From NCBI GenBank assembly GCA_029721515.1, contig CM056556.1, positions 7,006,501 to 7,070,500 of the forward strand: DNA of 64,000 bases. Reading direction: 5' to 3'. Shown piece by piece: positions 12,547 to 23,823 of this stretch; the stretch's first letter is position 1, and every line of letters begins with the position of its first letter. The position numbers and the translations under genes are program-made. This stretch comes from Synanceia verrucosa. Taxonomy: Eukaryota; Chordata; Actinopteri; Perciformes; Synanceiidae. The notes under the pieces were generated by a model. The model was not told the origin of the DNA. It worked only from the letters and a program-made list of their open reading frames with translations, and ran no database searches.

Positions 12547-13380
12547 GGTCAAGTCAAGTCAAGTTTATTTGTATAGCCCAAGATCACAAATTCTGAATTT
12601 GCCCCATTGGGCTTTACAATCTGTACAGGATATGACACCCTCTGTCCTTTACAAATGACCCTCACATCGACTAAGGAAAAACTCCCCAAAAAAACCTTTT
12701 AACAGGAAAAAAGAAACAGAAGAAACCTCAGGAAGAGCAACAGAGGAGGGATCCCTCTTCCAGGATGGACAGACGTGCAATAGATGCCATGTGTACAGAA
12801 TAACAACAATGAAAAACACATGAACACTGACATACAAAATTGTATGGAAATGTCCAAATCAATATAACAACAGCTAATATACAGTGTGTATATATAGAAT
12901 TATATGAGAGTGTCCAAGGGGATGAAGAGCATCATCAAGCTATCAGCAAAGGATGAGAAGCATGTCGTCCTCTCCACCACGCCAACCAGAAGAAGCCTGG
13001 GCAGCATGTCCTCCTCTCCACCACACCAACCAGAAGAAGCCTGGGCAGCACGTCTTCCTCTCTCCACCACGCCAACCAGAAGAAGCCTGGGCAGCATGTC
13101 TTCCTCTCTCCACCACACAAACCAGAAGAAGCCTGAGCAGCACGTCTTCCTCTCCACCACACCAAACAGGAGAAACCTCCGCAGGATGACCTTGTCACCA
13201 CCACGTCACTCAGAACCAGAAGATGAAGCCTGACTGGTCTGCACAACCACTACTCCACCAGGTAGACTGGATCCATGGATACCTGTGAGATGAGAACGCA
13301 CAGTGTTAAGAAAGTGCACACACTCTGGCTGACAAGGACAGCTAGGTAATAGCAGCAAGACAGCCATTGTGTTAATGCGG
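12547..13380. mobile_element. teleost dispersed repeat with internal minisatellite (class unresolved)
   Basis: It opens with TCAAGTCAAGTTTATTTGTA and continues with a 'gctttacaatctgtacagg' and 'gaagaaacctcaggaagagc' type sequence that I recognise as an abundant fish interspersed repeat. The right part (about 13200-13380), with 'tgaagcctgactggtctgca' and 'ctggctgacaaggacagcta' wording, appears to belong to the same element. Limits are approximate and no target duplication was identified. A fragment of the same left end recurs at 22233-22320. LINE or SINE class cannot be decided by eye. Confidence 0.6.
12958..13190. repeat. minisatellite, about 5 copies of a 44-46 bp unit
   Basis: Tandem copies are keyed on CCAGAAGAAGCCTGGGCAGC and CCTCTCCACCAC. 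Copies differ by one or two bases and by an extra CT in the middle. The unit length is close to a multiple of three, so several frames on both strands stay open and produce spurious repeat proteins. The unit looks like an expansion of one segment of the enclosing dispersed repeat. Confidence 0.85.
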
Positions 13381-16300
13381 TATGATTATTGATTCGTTGT
13401 GTCATACAAAGAGATGCGTCTCTTATATGGCTGGCAAAGCTGATTCTCATTGCTTACCTTTAAGTAGCCTGACAGCAGATCCCCCAGGAGGGTTTGTGGG
13501 AAAAGGAGCGAAGAGCTGGTTGCTATAATTTCACCCTGATGTAAGAGTAATGTGCCATGCATGATTCTATACAGACTCATGTCATACAGTAGTTGATTCA
13601 TGCCATGCTACACTCCTATTGTGTTTTAAAAATGCACTGTTGTCAATCGAGACAAAGATTTGTAAGATCTGTAATTATAAATCATAAGCTGTTCTGTTTT
13701 TATCAAGTGCAGTGGCTTTGAAGAGACTACACTTTCAGTTCAGTTCCCCTGAAAACGTTAGTGTGTACACTTAGATGAATATTTTTTTGAGGTAGACTTT
13801 TCTTTTAGGAGGGCATGGCGATATTTTCTGCAGGTAATACTCCGATCGTGGATAAATAGCTCATACTCCCCCACTTCAAAACACTCAAATTATCCCTTTA
13901 AATACAAAATGTGGATATGTTCAGAAAGCAGTTTGATAGTATTTAAATGGTTGAATTTGGCAAACAGCACTAATAACAAGTCAGAGTAAGTTTTGGGAAA
14001 CACATTGATTGCTAAACTGAAGGCAATCCCCACTATTATACTATCAATAAGTAGTATAGCATTTATATTTCAGTATGTATGGATCATATTAATTAGCATC
14101 TTTTGATTTGACATGTCCAAGATGTATGATTTTTGTCGCATAAACTGCAGAATAGCTTTCTGTAGCCATTTATGTGGTTTGTGTATACAGTTTGCTTCAG
14201 TGTGAATTGTTTCTGTTTCAAAAACCAGAAATGAATTCAGAAATGTTGCTGATTTTGCTCTTCAATTGTCTACATTCAAGCTAATCTGGGTTATGCTTTT
14301 ATAGTCTCAACCAGACAAAGAGGCAGCTGGCAGTTCATAATCTGTCAGGACAAAAGTTTGAAAATGCATTCTTTTCTTAATCTCATTTTCCTTATCTCTT
14401 TTCATCTAATTCCTTCACTGCACTACGTAAATCCAATTTTGCTGCTTTCATTGTCAGTGTGAGGACGCATTGTTTTGCTCTCTGAATCAACTTCATCTTT
14501 TTTTTGCTGCCATCATTTGGATTTCTGATTCATTGTTTATCTCCTTTCAAGGTCTGATCTCTTGAAGAGGAGAATAAGTAAATAGTGGGATAAGATACGG
14601 GGATGCCTTATCCAAGGGATCATAAATCCAAACTGTGCAGCATATTTTCTAAATTATTGACAGAGTGAGAAAGCATTGTACTTCTGAATAATGTGTGGCT
14701 TTACGTTCATTATAACTTATGCATGACAAGGTCAGTAGAAGATGCACGCAGAAAACTTCTATTGTACCCCAGACTTACCATAGGCAATTGTTAAGTGCAA
14801 GGTTTTAATTTTCAACAAATTAAAGTCACCATAAAGAAATGGGATTATCAGCCTGGTGTGTGATCCCTGTCACATTTGCCTGGACCCCTGCAAGGAAACA
14901 CATTATTTCTCCACCCTTAGGCTTTTGCTGCTTAGAATTTAAATTTTGTAATTGAAGAATTAATGGAGTCAATAATCAAGCAATTAATCAGTAGTTACAG
15001 TAATAGCCTGCTCTTTCTTAAGTGGAGCGCTTCCTGTTGCAGTTTAGGCTGTGTTAAACAGACTGCATGTAAGCAGAGGATACTGCAACATTAAACAAAC
15101 AAGTATTCTGTTCTACTTAAAGCAACATTCATCCTCATCCACTATTTTAACATTAAATAATTTTGTTAATTTGTGCTCTAAACTCACAGTGTCAGTGATC
15201 TGACTGAGTGACAATAAATAACAACATATTTATTTTCCATTACCTCATTTAAATGTCACAGCTGTTTCACGTTATTCATCATCCCAAGGGAGCCTTTGCC
15301 TCTTAGAGCACATGTGATTACTATGTTTCGACATTAAAACGTATTTTTGTGACAGGCAGGCAGATTTGCTGTACCTATTTGGAGTTCAATAACACATCGC
15401 TGTCATTTCACGGCAGGTTGTCAAGGTGTCGAGCACTTTACGTGTGAAGTTCACATTATTTTTCTTCATGTTTATATGGATTTCTTGAATGTGCTCCAGT
15501 TTCCTCCCACATTCACAAACATTCAGGTCAGGTAGATTAGAGGCTCTATACATGTTTCTCTTTATCTGTATGGGAGTCAGCTCTGCCCTGTGTTCCCCTG
15601 TTTTTCACTTAGGAGAGAAAAAACAAGGCAGCTCTCTCCGACAATGATGTAAAATGTTAGAATTAATTATGGCAGCTATTTGAAAAAGCAAAGCATGTTG
15701 TTAAGACTATTACAATATTCAGATATTGTAGTGATGATATTTTCACTGTAATTACTCAAGGTCTATATGGATGAATTAGTTATTGAACACTGCAGCAATA
15801 ATGTAATAATAATATAATTGATTTAGACTTTAATAACAATACCACTACCACCAGCAGACACTGGTGTACTGTGTTTCTTTATGAAGTCATGCAGGGGTGT
15901 CAGAGCACTGAAGCTAATGTAATTAGCATGTTAATATTGTGACAAGCTACATATTTCTTAATAGATTTTATTTGATATTTAATATTGAACCTCTCTATTC
16001 TAGAAACCAACTTTTTTGTCTTTAGCTGATTCTCAGCCAAAAGAAGTATTGCTGGAATTTCAATTAAATCAGAGGCACTGTCTCAATAATTTATATATGA
16101 TATAGTATGGTCATCAGTTGGGGATGTTATATGTCTTTATGAATTTAATCAGTGTATCAAGGTCATTCAATATATGTGTATAGTATGTATTCAGGCCCCT
16201 TTACAAACTTGGAATTTAATTTCAGTTTTTTAGTATTCCAGGTGAAAGTTGATCGTATGAATGGCACCTTTTTGACAATTGAGGTTTGAGGAATACTGCT

Positions 16301-16983
16301 TATCAAAGAGAATACAGGAAGATAATATATACTGAATCAGTTGAATAATTTTATCACACTGTAGCTGACACAGAACCATCTCCCTTGCACCCGTAAATCT
16401 TAATCAAATGATTCGTTGTTTGTTTCCACAGTTTCCTCCGGCATAATACATAAAGAGTCACACAAACAAATTCCCTCTTACCATGTTGGCTTGCTTGTTT
16501 GAAATTCTAGTCACATACATGCCTTTGAGGAAGTGCGAGTTGTAATCAGACGTTTCCAGATATCTCGACTCGATTGAAGGACTGGTGGGTAGCGAACTTC
16601 CTTATTATTTATGTCTCTCGAGTTTCAAATATAAATCACACAACACAGCAGTCATAGCTGCTTTTCTTCCTTCCCTTCCTCCTCCCGCTGAGATACAGCA
16701 CAGAAGTTGCCAGCTTCATTGTGATTTTATTTTATGTGACTGAGATTGAAAGCGTGTGGAGGACAGTGAACCCAGAAATATAGACAGAAACAAGGCAGTC
16801 CATCAGTGTTGCAAGTGTGTGCAATAGATACACACACCTTCAAACTGTACTTTTTGGGGTTTAAAATTATGTTTATGAATGTGTTTTTGTTGTCTGAGTG
16901 TTGATTATTTCAGTGGTAATGATCAGATAATCTCAAGTATGGTCAACTATCTAATGAATCTCTCCTGTCTGATTTCATTCCAG
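13381..16983. other. non-coding intron-like DNA before the coding exon
   Basis: AT-rich, without a supported exon. Homeodomain-type TAATTAGC words occur at about 14090 and 15918. The stretch ends in a pyrimidine-rich tract and AG acceptor (TTTCATTCCAG at 16973-16983). It is probably the last part of the intron that precedes the lrrc4c coding exon. Confidence 0.55.
16961..16983 (+). promoter_or_regulatory. 3' splice acceptor of the lrrc4c coding exon
   Basis: A pyrimidine-rich run followed by ATTCCAG, with exon sequence starting at 16984, 51 bp before the start codon. Vertebrate LRRC4C coding exons begin with a short 5'-UTR remnant in this way. Predicted from motif and position only. Confidence 0.6.
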
Positions 16984-17030
16984 TGAGCCCAAATCCTTGT
17001 TCCAAAGAGCGGAAGACCAGTCAATGAATT

Positions 17031-17087
17031 ATGAATGTTAAACAAGATGACCTCCTCTCAGCAGCAGCAGATGATGCGAGGTCCTAG
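17031..17087 (+). promoter_or_regulatory. overlapping out-of-frame upstream ORF at the lrrc4c start
   Basis: The ATG at 17031, with A at -3, opens an 18-codon frame ending TAG at 17085-17087, overlapping the start of the coding sequence in another frame. A second upstream ATG at 17024 opens a five-codon frame whose TAA (17039-17041) spans the main start. The main ATG at 17035 has T at -3 and T at +4, a weak context. The next in-frame Met (codon 5, 17047) has A at -3 and may be used. Confidence 0.45.
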
Positions 17088-18981
17088 GTGGAACCGGGCC
17101 TTGTCCGACCCTTTGTTTGTGCTGCTCCTGGCCCTCCAGCTGCTGGTGGTGGCAGGGCTGGTACGAGCTCAGACGTGCCCCTCAGTCTGCTCCTGTAGTA
17201 ACCAGTTCAGCAAAGTCATCTGCACCCGGCGAGGCTTGCGGGATGTCCCTGATGGCATTTCTACCAACACGCGCTACCTGAATCTGCAAGAAAATCTCAT
17301 TCAGGTCATAAAGGTGGACAGTTTCAAGCACCTAAGACATCTGGAGATACTGCAGCTGAGCAAAAACCACATACGAAAGATTGAGTTGGGGGCCTTCAAT
17401 GGACTGGCCAGCCTCAATACCCTGGAGCTTTTTGATAACCGCCTCACCACTATCCCGAATGGGGCATTTGAGTACCTGTCCAAACTAAAGGAGCTTTGGT
17501 TGAGGAATAACCCCATAGAGAGCATTCCCTCCTATGCTTTCAACAGAGTGCCCTCGTTACGGCGGTTGGACCTTGGGGAGCTCAAACGTCTCTCCTACAT
17601 ATCTGAGGGGGCCTTTGAAGGGCTGAGCAATCTGCGCTACTTAAATCTGGGAATGTGCAATCTGAAAGAAATTCCCAACCTTATTCCCTTGGTGAAGCTG
17701 GATGAATTGGAGATGTCGGGGAACCAGCTTGCTGTCATCCGTCCTGGCTCTTTTAAAGGGCTCATCCATTTGCAGAAGCTATGGATGATGCATGCTCAGA
17801 TCCAGACCATAGAAAGGAACTCTTTTGATGACCTGCAGTCACTAGTGGAGCTCAATCTAGCCCATAACAACCTTACCCTCTTGCCCCATGATCTCTTCAC
17901 TCCTTTACATCACCTGGAGAGGGTGCACTTACACCACAATCCGTGGAATTGTAACTGTGACATCCTCTGGCTAAGCTGGTGGCTCAAGGAGATGGTACCA
18001 GCAAACACCAGCTGCTGTGCCCGCTGCAGCTCACCAACCCACCATAAGGGCCGATACATTGGAGAGTTGGATCAGAACTACTTTCACTGTTATGCTCCTG
18101 TTATTGTGGAGCCTCCCGCAGACCTAAATGTGACAGAGGGAAGTGCCGCAGAGTTGAAATGCAGAGCCAGCTCGTTGACCTCGGTGAGCTGGATTACACC
18201 CAATGGTTCCATCATGACACACGGTGCTTACAAGATCAGAATCTCCGTGCTGAATGATGGCACTCTGAACTTCACCAATGTTACCATGCAGGACACAGGC
18301 ACATACACGTGCATGGTGAGTAATTCTGCAGGCAACACAACAGCATCTGCTACACTCAATGTGTCTTCTACAGAGAACAGCAGCTTCAGCTACTTCACCA
18401 CGGTGACAGTGGAAACCATAGAAACACCACATAATGAAGGCTTCACCACTGCTGTGCAACAGAAGGTGGGCCCCACACCCTCTGCTGGTACTTGGGAGTC
18501 CATTTCTCCCACCTCTACAACTACGACCACAGTCCGGACCCCACACTCCACTCGTGCCATGGATAAGACTTACACAATCGCTGTCACAGAGCAGGTTGGG
18601 GAGGGCTCGCTGAATGGCTTGGACGAGGTAATGAAGACGACCAAGATCATCATTGGCTGCTTTGTTGCAATCACACTCATGGCAGCAGTCATGCTGATCA
18701 TCTTTTACAAGATGCGGAAACAGCACCACCAGCAGAACCACCACGCACCCACGCGCACCATTGAGATCATCAATGTTGACGAGGACTGTGTAACAGGAGG
18801 CCCGGGCATGGAAGGTCATCTGACCTTGCCTCCTCTGGAGCATGAGCACCTCAACCACTATAACACCTACAAGACTGCATACAACCATGCCTCCACGATC
18901 AACTCCATACACAGCTCAGCGCACGAACCTTTGTTAATTCGGGCCAGCTCAAAAGACAATGTACAAGAGACCCAAATCTAA
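17035..18981 (+). CDS. lrrc4c: leucine-rich repeat-containing protein 4C (netrin-G ligand 1)
   Basis: A 648-residue type I membrane synaptic adhesion protein, close to the roughly 640 residues of mammalian LRRC4C. Seen in order: hydrophobic signal peptide (about 1-45, ending GLVRA|QTC); LRRNT cap with Cys 48, 52, 54 and 63; about nine leucine-rich repeats (80-300); LRRCT cap starting NPWNCNCD (303) through Cys 352; one C2-type Ig domain (355-443) with Cys 376 and Cys 426 and the DTGTYTC motif; a Ser/Thr-rich stalk with N-glycosylation sequons; a transmembrane helix (about 537-557); and a cytoplasmic tail ending ETQI, a class I PDZ ligand. Family knowledge: it binds netrin-G1 across the synapse and PSD-95 inside the dendrite. 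LRRC4 and LRRC4B are the alternatives; the N-terminal MLNKM, the LRR wording and the VQETQI tail favour LRRC4C. The coding sequence is one uninterrupted exon with no frameshift. Codon 5 could be the functional start. Confidence 0.95.
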   Translation: MLNKMTSSQQQQMMRGPRWNRALSDPLFVLLLALQLLVVAGLVRAQTCPSVCSCSNQFSKVICTRRGLRDVPDGISTNTRYLNLQENLIQVIKVDSFKHLRHLEILQLSKNHIRKIELGAFNGLASLNTLELFDNRLTTIPNGAFEYLSKLKELWLRNNPIESIPSYAFNRVPSLRRLDLGELKRLSYISEGAFEGLSNLRYLNLGMCNLKEIPNLIPLVKLDELEMSGNQLAVIRPGSFKGLIHLQKLWMMHAQIQTIERNSFDDLQSLVELNLAHNNLTLLPHDLFTPLHHLERVHLHHNPWNCNCDILWLSWWLKEMVPANTSCCARCSSPTHHKGRYIGELDQNYFHCYAPVIVEPPADLNVTEGSAAELKCRASSLTSVSWITPNGSIMTHGAYKIRISVLNDGTLNFTNVTMQDTGTYTCMVSNSAGNTTASATLNVSSTENSSFSYFTTVTVETIETPHNEGFTTAVQQKVGPTPSAGTWESISPTSTTTTTVRTPHSTRAMDKTYTIAVTEQVGEGSLNGLDEVMKTTKIIIGCFVAITLMAAVMLIIFYKMRKQHHQQNHHAPTRTIEIINVDEDCVTGGPGMEGHLTLPPLEHEHLNHYNTYKTAYNHASTINSIHSSAHEPLLIRASSKDNVQETQI

Positions 18982-20533
18982 TACTTTTTTTCAAAATGAG
19001 ACATAAAACTGACGGAATTACATAAAGATATTACTGACAATTGGTTGTGAGAACTGTGGCTCAAACATGGAGGAAAAGACTCATGTGTTTGGCAAATCAG
19101 TGGCTGGTGATGTTTATTCAATGACTTTGGGAAATAGGGTATGTCTACTGTTTCAAAAAGTGTCTTTACAAAACAGAAGTTATTTATTTAAGAAAAAAAA
19201 ACTATGTGGTTAAATCAAGAAAAACTGTATTCTGCAATTATTTTTTCAGCACTTAATTCATGTTTTCCTTTCTCCTTCCTTTCATTTCATGGGTTGGTTT
19301 ACTAATATGCTGTCAAACTCTGAAGAAATCAGTTGAAGCAAAACTCCTGGAGCAAATTATTGTTCTCTTTTTTGGTAATCTGCAGTCTTTGGATCGGATG
19401 AGATAGTAACCTCATTTCCCCATGTATCAAAGGAATCTAGAGCACATTAGTGATCTTCTCCAGCTGTGGATTAAGTGATGAAATCTTTTGTGACCATCTG
19501 TAACTGAGATGAATTGAACACTTCTTCATTGTTTTACAGTGAGTGACGGAGCTGTCAGTGGCAGAATTTGATCATAATTCATTGTTTAATTATATCTGTC
19601 ACATACATTAGACACTGTCTGCTCTGTCAGCAATAGACTGAGGCTCTTGATGTGTTCTGCTGTTGCAAAGGCTCACAATTAGAAGTGCAAATTAGATTCT
19701 ATTGATTAACTATGAAAAAAACATACATTTGTCTTTGTGTTCCTAATATGCAAAATTCCCAAATCCCTTATCTCTACTTTTCATATGATTATTATAGAGA
19801 ACATTCCATTTATTACATTAAGACAAATTTAGATTATGAGGGGCATGATACTGGAGCAGCATAAATGGTACTTCAGAATTTGTGTAATTGTGATTAAAAA
19901 AAAAGAAAAATGTGAGTCTTTTGAAGAATGTAGACGATCTTAAATCCCAACAAAAGTCCTCAGCCTCCAAATATTTCCAGTGTATCTTGACCTCACTTTT
20001 ACCTTACAGTGTTTTGTAGTGTGGCATATGAAGGTGATTGCTTTGAAGCTACCTGTTTTTTTCTTGCTAGGACCCCTTACCTCTTCTGCGATACTGCAGG
20101 ACTGAGCGCTGTCAGAAGCAGACTGAAGGAAGAACTTAAACCCTTTATACAGCTGTGTGAACACATTGCCTGTCATCTGTGTGCCACATTTCCACATGGG
20201 CAGTGCCTGGTAGCCCCAGATTGACACCCTGCCCCTGCCAACCACAGGACTTGGCCCCGAGTGGCGGGGCTTATGCTGCGAAAGGCTTTAGGGGTGAGTG
20301 TGTGAGCTCGGGCCTCAACCAGATGTTTGGGTTGCACCTGCAATGCAATTTCCATTTTAATTGATGTGCCCATGGGCTTTGCATGAACACAGCTCTGCAG
20401 GCACCCATACCCTGGAAGCCATTTCAAAGTCCCCACCATGAAAGATAGTGGCAGGCACCATAGATGCAGCGTTGAGGCAGACAGTTGTCAGACCCAACAT
20501 TTAAGGATTTTTCTCTTTTTTTCTGGAAATAAA
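18982..20533 (+). other. probable lrrc4c 3'-UTR
   Basis: The sequence after the stop lacks genes. It contains a UUAUUUAUU-type AU-rich nonamer (19180-19188) and an AATAAA at 20528-20533 that could serve as a polyadenylation signal. Further AATAAA motifs occur downstream (for example near 21097, 21951 and 22165), so the true 3' end is unknown. A less AT-rich block at about 20080-20480 has overlapping open frames on both strands but nothing recognisable as a protein. Confidence 0.45.
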
Positions 20534-22232
20534 GGCAGATCTAAAAAGGCTAGGTCACTGTCCTTCTGAAGTGGCATTCATTCATTCAGATGTCATTTTA
20601 TCAAGACGTTCCAGTCAGGAATATATACAACAGAATGGTTCATTACAGACATTGATTTTTTTTTTTTCTTGTTGTGTCTCCACGCATCCTCTGTCGGCTT
20701 TAAAGGTATGAAACGTCTATGATTTACCATTTTACAAAGTTCTGATACTGTGATCATCTTTAATTAATGGTTGGCATTAAAATATCTGCTGTCCACCTGT
20801 ATGCTCATTTGCAAAAAACTCACATTTCCCCTTTGATTAAAGCACCATTAAAGCATGTTATTGCACCCACCTTCTACACTTCCATGTATCAAAACCCCTG
20901 TAAACTAGCCTTAACTTCCTTAAACAAAACAGCATTCAGCTGAACATACAGTAAGTATGGGTTCACTATCCCAAATTTGTTGAACAGAACCTTTTACAGC
21001 CACCTTTAAATCCTACAGTACATGGAGTGAGTGCTTTCTTCTCAAGAAGACCTAAGATTTGTGACCTAAAAGACAAACAGGCTAATTTGCATAGCTTAAT
21101 AAATATACATTTTTCAAGAAGGGAGAATAAGTGAGATGCCGTCGCTTTCTCAATATCCCATGACCAGAAATTGATAAAAAATAATTAAACAACAAGATAA
21201 AAATTTAAAGCCCTGTTCCCACAAGACTACCACCTGGGGTCCTCTAGTGATATGTAATACAATAATTGCATAGATTATATATGTTAATAATCTGTCTGCA
21301 ATCCGTTCATTTTCACACAACACAGAGGTAATTTTATTTTTGTCCTGTGTGAAATAGAATGATTTTATTGATTTATCTTTCTTCCTTTTATGAAGGTAAA
21401 GGAAAGCTGTTTTTGAACATTGTCAGTAGGAGCCTTGATTCCAGTTGGGGAGTTATTGTGTTTAATTAGTGTGGAGACCCAAAATGTGTTGATACAAGTA
21501 TTTTGGTTGTTCAGTAGATTGATTTATTCACTTTGAATGTTCAGAACACAGAACGGATGTAGGTTCCCAGATAATTTTAGTCCAGACAGAATGAGATAAT
21601 GCTTTTTCATCAACTCCAGACACTATTTATCCCATAATTGCACTTCTGTGGAGTTTGGCACATTTGTAAACCATAGAGGCTGTATGTCATATAGTCTGTG
21701 TTTGAGTTCCTATAGTGGTGGGATACGGATCACAGTTTTACTCAGTTTACGTAAGCGAGTGTAACCATCCTCCCTTTTTGCCTTTAGTTGGAGGTAAAGC
21801 GTCTGAAAATTTAAATGGTAAATTTGTTGCGTTTTAGTCAAGCTGTCTCATGTATGTAAGATATCTAAATATTTTGGGTCAATATTCTTTTTTCCATATT
21901 GTTTTCTTTTTTTCTGAGAGGGAATGCTGTTATAGTGGTAGATTTCTATAAAATAAATTTTGAGAATAAAACAAAAACTTTTTTTTTTTTTTTTAATTTT
22001 GATTTTACATGTGCCAACAACCTGTTCTAAAAGTGAAAAAAGAGAAACATGCTGTAAAAGAATAAGAGACTGATTTTCATGTAAGCATTCTTTCATGACC
22101 TTTAAAAGATATGGAGATTGATTATAGAGACCAGAGTTTGTAGTTCATACACAAAATATGGTTAAAATAAACTATTGTTGTTTTTCTGTATTGTCTGATT
22201 CTTGCTTTCATCCTGTGCCAAAAAGATTCAAA
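20534..22232. other. non-coding, 3'-UTR or intergenic
   Basis: AT-rich sequence with several homopolymer runs (T-rich near 20655-20670 and 21980-21996). No supported gene or element. Confidence 0.5.
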
Positions 22233-22320
22233 TCAAGTCAATTTTATTTGAATAGCCCAATATCGCAAATTTAAATTTGCATCGGAAGGCTTTACACTCT
22301 GGATTAGTGGATAAATTACA
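22233..22320. repeat. fragment of the dispersed repeat seen at 12547
   Basis: The wording 'aagtcaattttatttgaata', then 'gcccaatatcgcaaattt' and 'ggctttacactctgg', matches the left end of the element at 12547 with many substitutions. Only about 90 bp remain. Confidence 0.55.
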
Positions 22321-23009
22321 GTATTGGAAGTCTCCTACTTAAAGCTACAGCTCTTTGGGTTATTGTCTGTTCCCCTCCACATTTTTTTTTTTAATATTTA
22401 TCATCTGTAATGCCAAAATGTATCAACTCTATCAAACCTGTAATGTGTTCATTTCAACAGACTATTAAATTTGATTATTTGATTTCCATTGATCAGGAAA
22501 AAAAGATATTCCACACTCTTCTCCCTATTTTCAATACAATAGTTATTGAAATGTGGTGTAATTTTCAAAATCCATTCATAACTTATTTTGTTAACTTATG
22601 GGGAGCTATAAACCTGTGTTATTGCAGTAAAGCTTCTTGTGATTGGGATCCTGAACATATTCCAGTACGTGGTGAACAAGGTGATTACATTTCTTTATTG
22701 ATTTCTCTATCATTTGCGTTGCGATCATATCACAAATGTACAAGCCAACAATAAACTTTTGGACCCAAGAGCAATAACATCCCCTCAGTAGCAAGTAAGA
22801 GATAAGTGGGGAATTGAGCAATGGATTGCAAAATGTCAAAATATCATCATCAAAGTGTTTGCTAATAGATTGTAAAAATTACATTTTCTTACACCAGTGT
22901 TGTAAAGACTGTCCACTAATCAATCTCAGCAGTTGAGTAGTTTTGTGAGGCAGTGATATACTTATTTCTTCCATCCACATGGAACATTCATCATTCCCAT
23001 AAATAACTT
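22321..23009. other. AT-rich non-coding DNA
   Basis: Frames at 22410-22754 (+) and 22606-22839 (-) overlap each other and resemble no family. Nothing else seen. Confidence 0.5.
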
Positions 23010-23560
23010 TTGTGAAATACACTGTGAACCAAATTAATATGCAAGTTGCATCATATCAGATAGTGAATATATTTCTTCAAATGTGTTGTTAATATGTTTT
23101 TCAAAGTACTGTAGGCTGTATTGTTTTAATAAATGCAGAATCTGCAAAAATAGTGTGCCAAATAATTATGCACGTTGGTGAAGTGTGGTAGAATTTAATG
23201 CAAAAGTAGGCATTCAAATTTCAACAAAATGCCCAGTTTTATTTGCAATTGCACACAAAATAAAAAAATAACGTCTCTGACAAATTTCAAATATAAAGTG
23301 CTTCTCTCAACATCATCTCCTTTCCTTTCAAAGAGGGTCAGAGGTCGCTGGTACACTGATTTATTTAGGCTTCTGATGGCCAGTTCATGAGGAGATAATC
23401 TTCAGCCCTGAGATGAATTGTCATGCATGAAGACCAGTGTCTCCTTCACGTAGCTGACTGTCTGTGGCACCATAGAAGGAAATTTGTCTTGGGGAAAGTG
23501 AGGTACCCTTCTGAATTCACTTTGAAACCATCCTGAACGCTGAAACCTCTTACTGGATTC
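23010..23560 (-). mobile_element. decayed DNA transposon fragment (Tc1/mariner-like)
   Basis: Read on the minus strand, 23410-23450 encodes a TLVFMHDNSSQ-like peptide resembling the hydrophobic-xHDNA(P/S)xH catalytic block of Tc1/mariner-type DDE transposases. Flanking frames are interrupted and the second His of the block is not preserved. The plus-strand words AACCAAATTAATATGCAA (about 23028) and GTGTGCCAAATAATTATGCA (about 23154) look like terminal or subterminal sequence. The far end is lost where the satellite begins. Assignment rests on one motif and general resemblance. Confidence 0.4.
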
Positions 23561-23823
23561 TTGACAGTTCAGACTTTTTTTTAATGTATTTTTTCATATA
23601 TTTTTGACATGACAATTTTTTCCTTGCAATTTTTGCAACATTCTAAAATGTCTTTTTTACTATCCAATTAAATAAATTACATTGCCAATTCATTTAATAG
23701 GCTACAAGAAAGTGGTTTCATGACTTCTTTCAACAATTTAAAATTTGACATTTTGAATTTTTTTTGACGTACTATAGTATGATGTTTTTCATCACTTTTT
23801 GCAAAATACTAAAATATGTTTTT

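Noticed and set aside
12900..13246. Several overlapping repetitive frames on both strands
   Set aside because: They come from the 44-46 bp minisatellite, whose unit length is near a multiple of three. Real coding would not be open in so many frames.
18124..18912. 262-codon minus-strand frame
   Set aside because: It lies entirely antisense to the lrrc4c coding exon and is the shadow of its codon usage. Its translation is Cys/His-rich with no recognisable domain.
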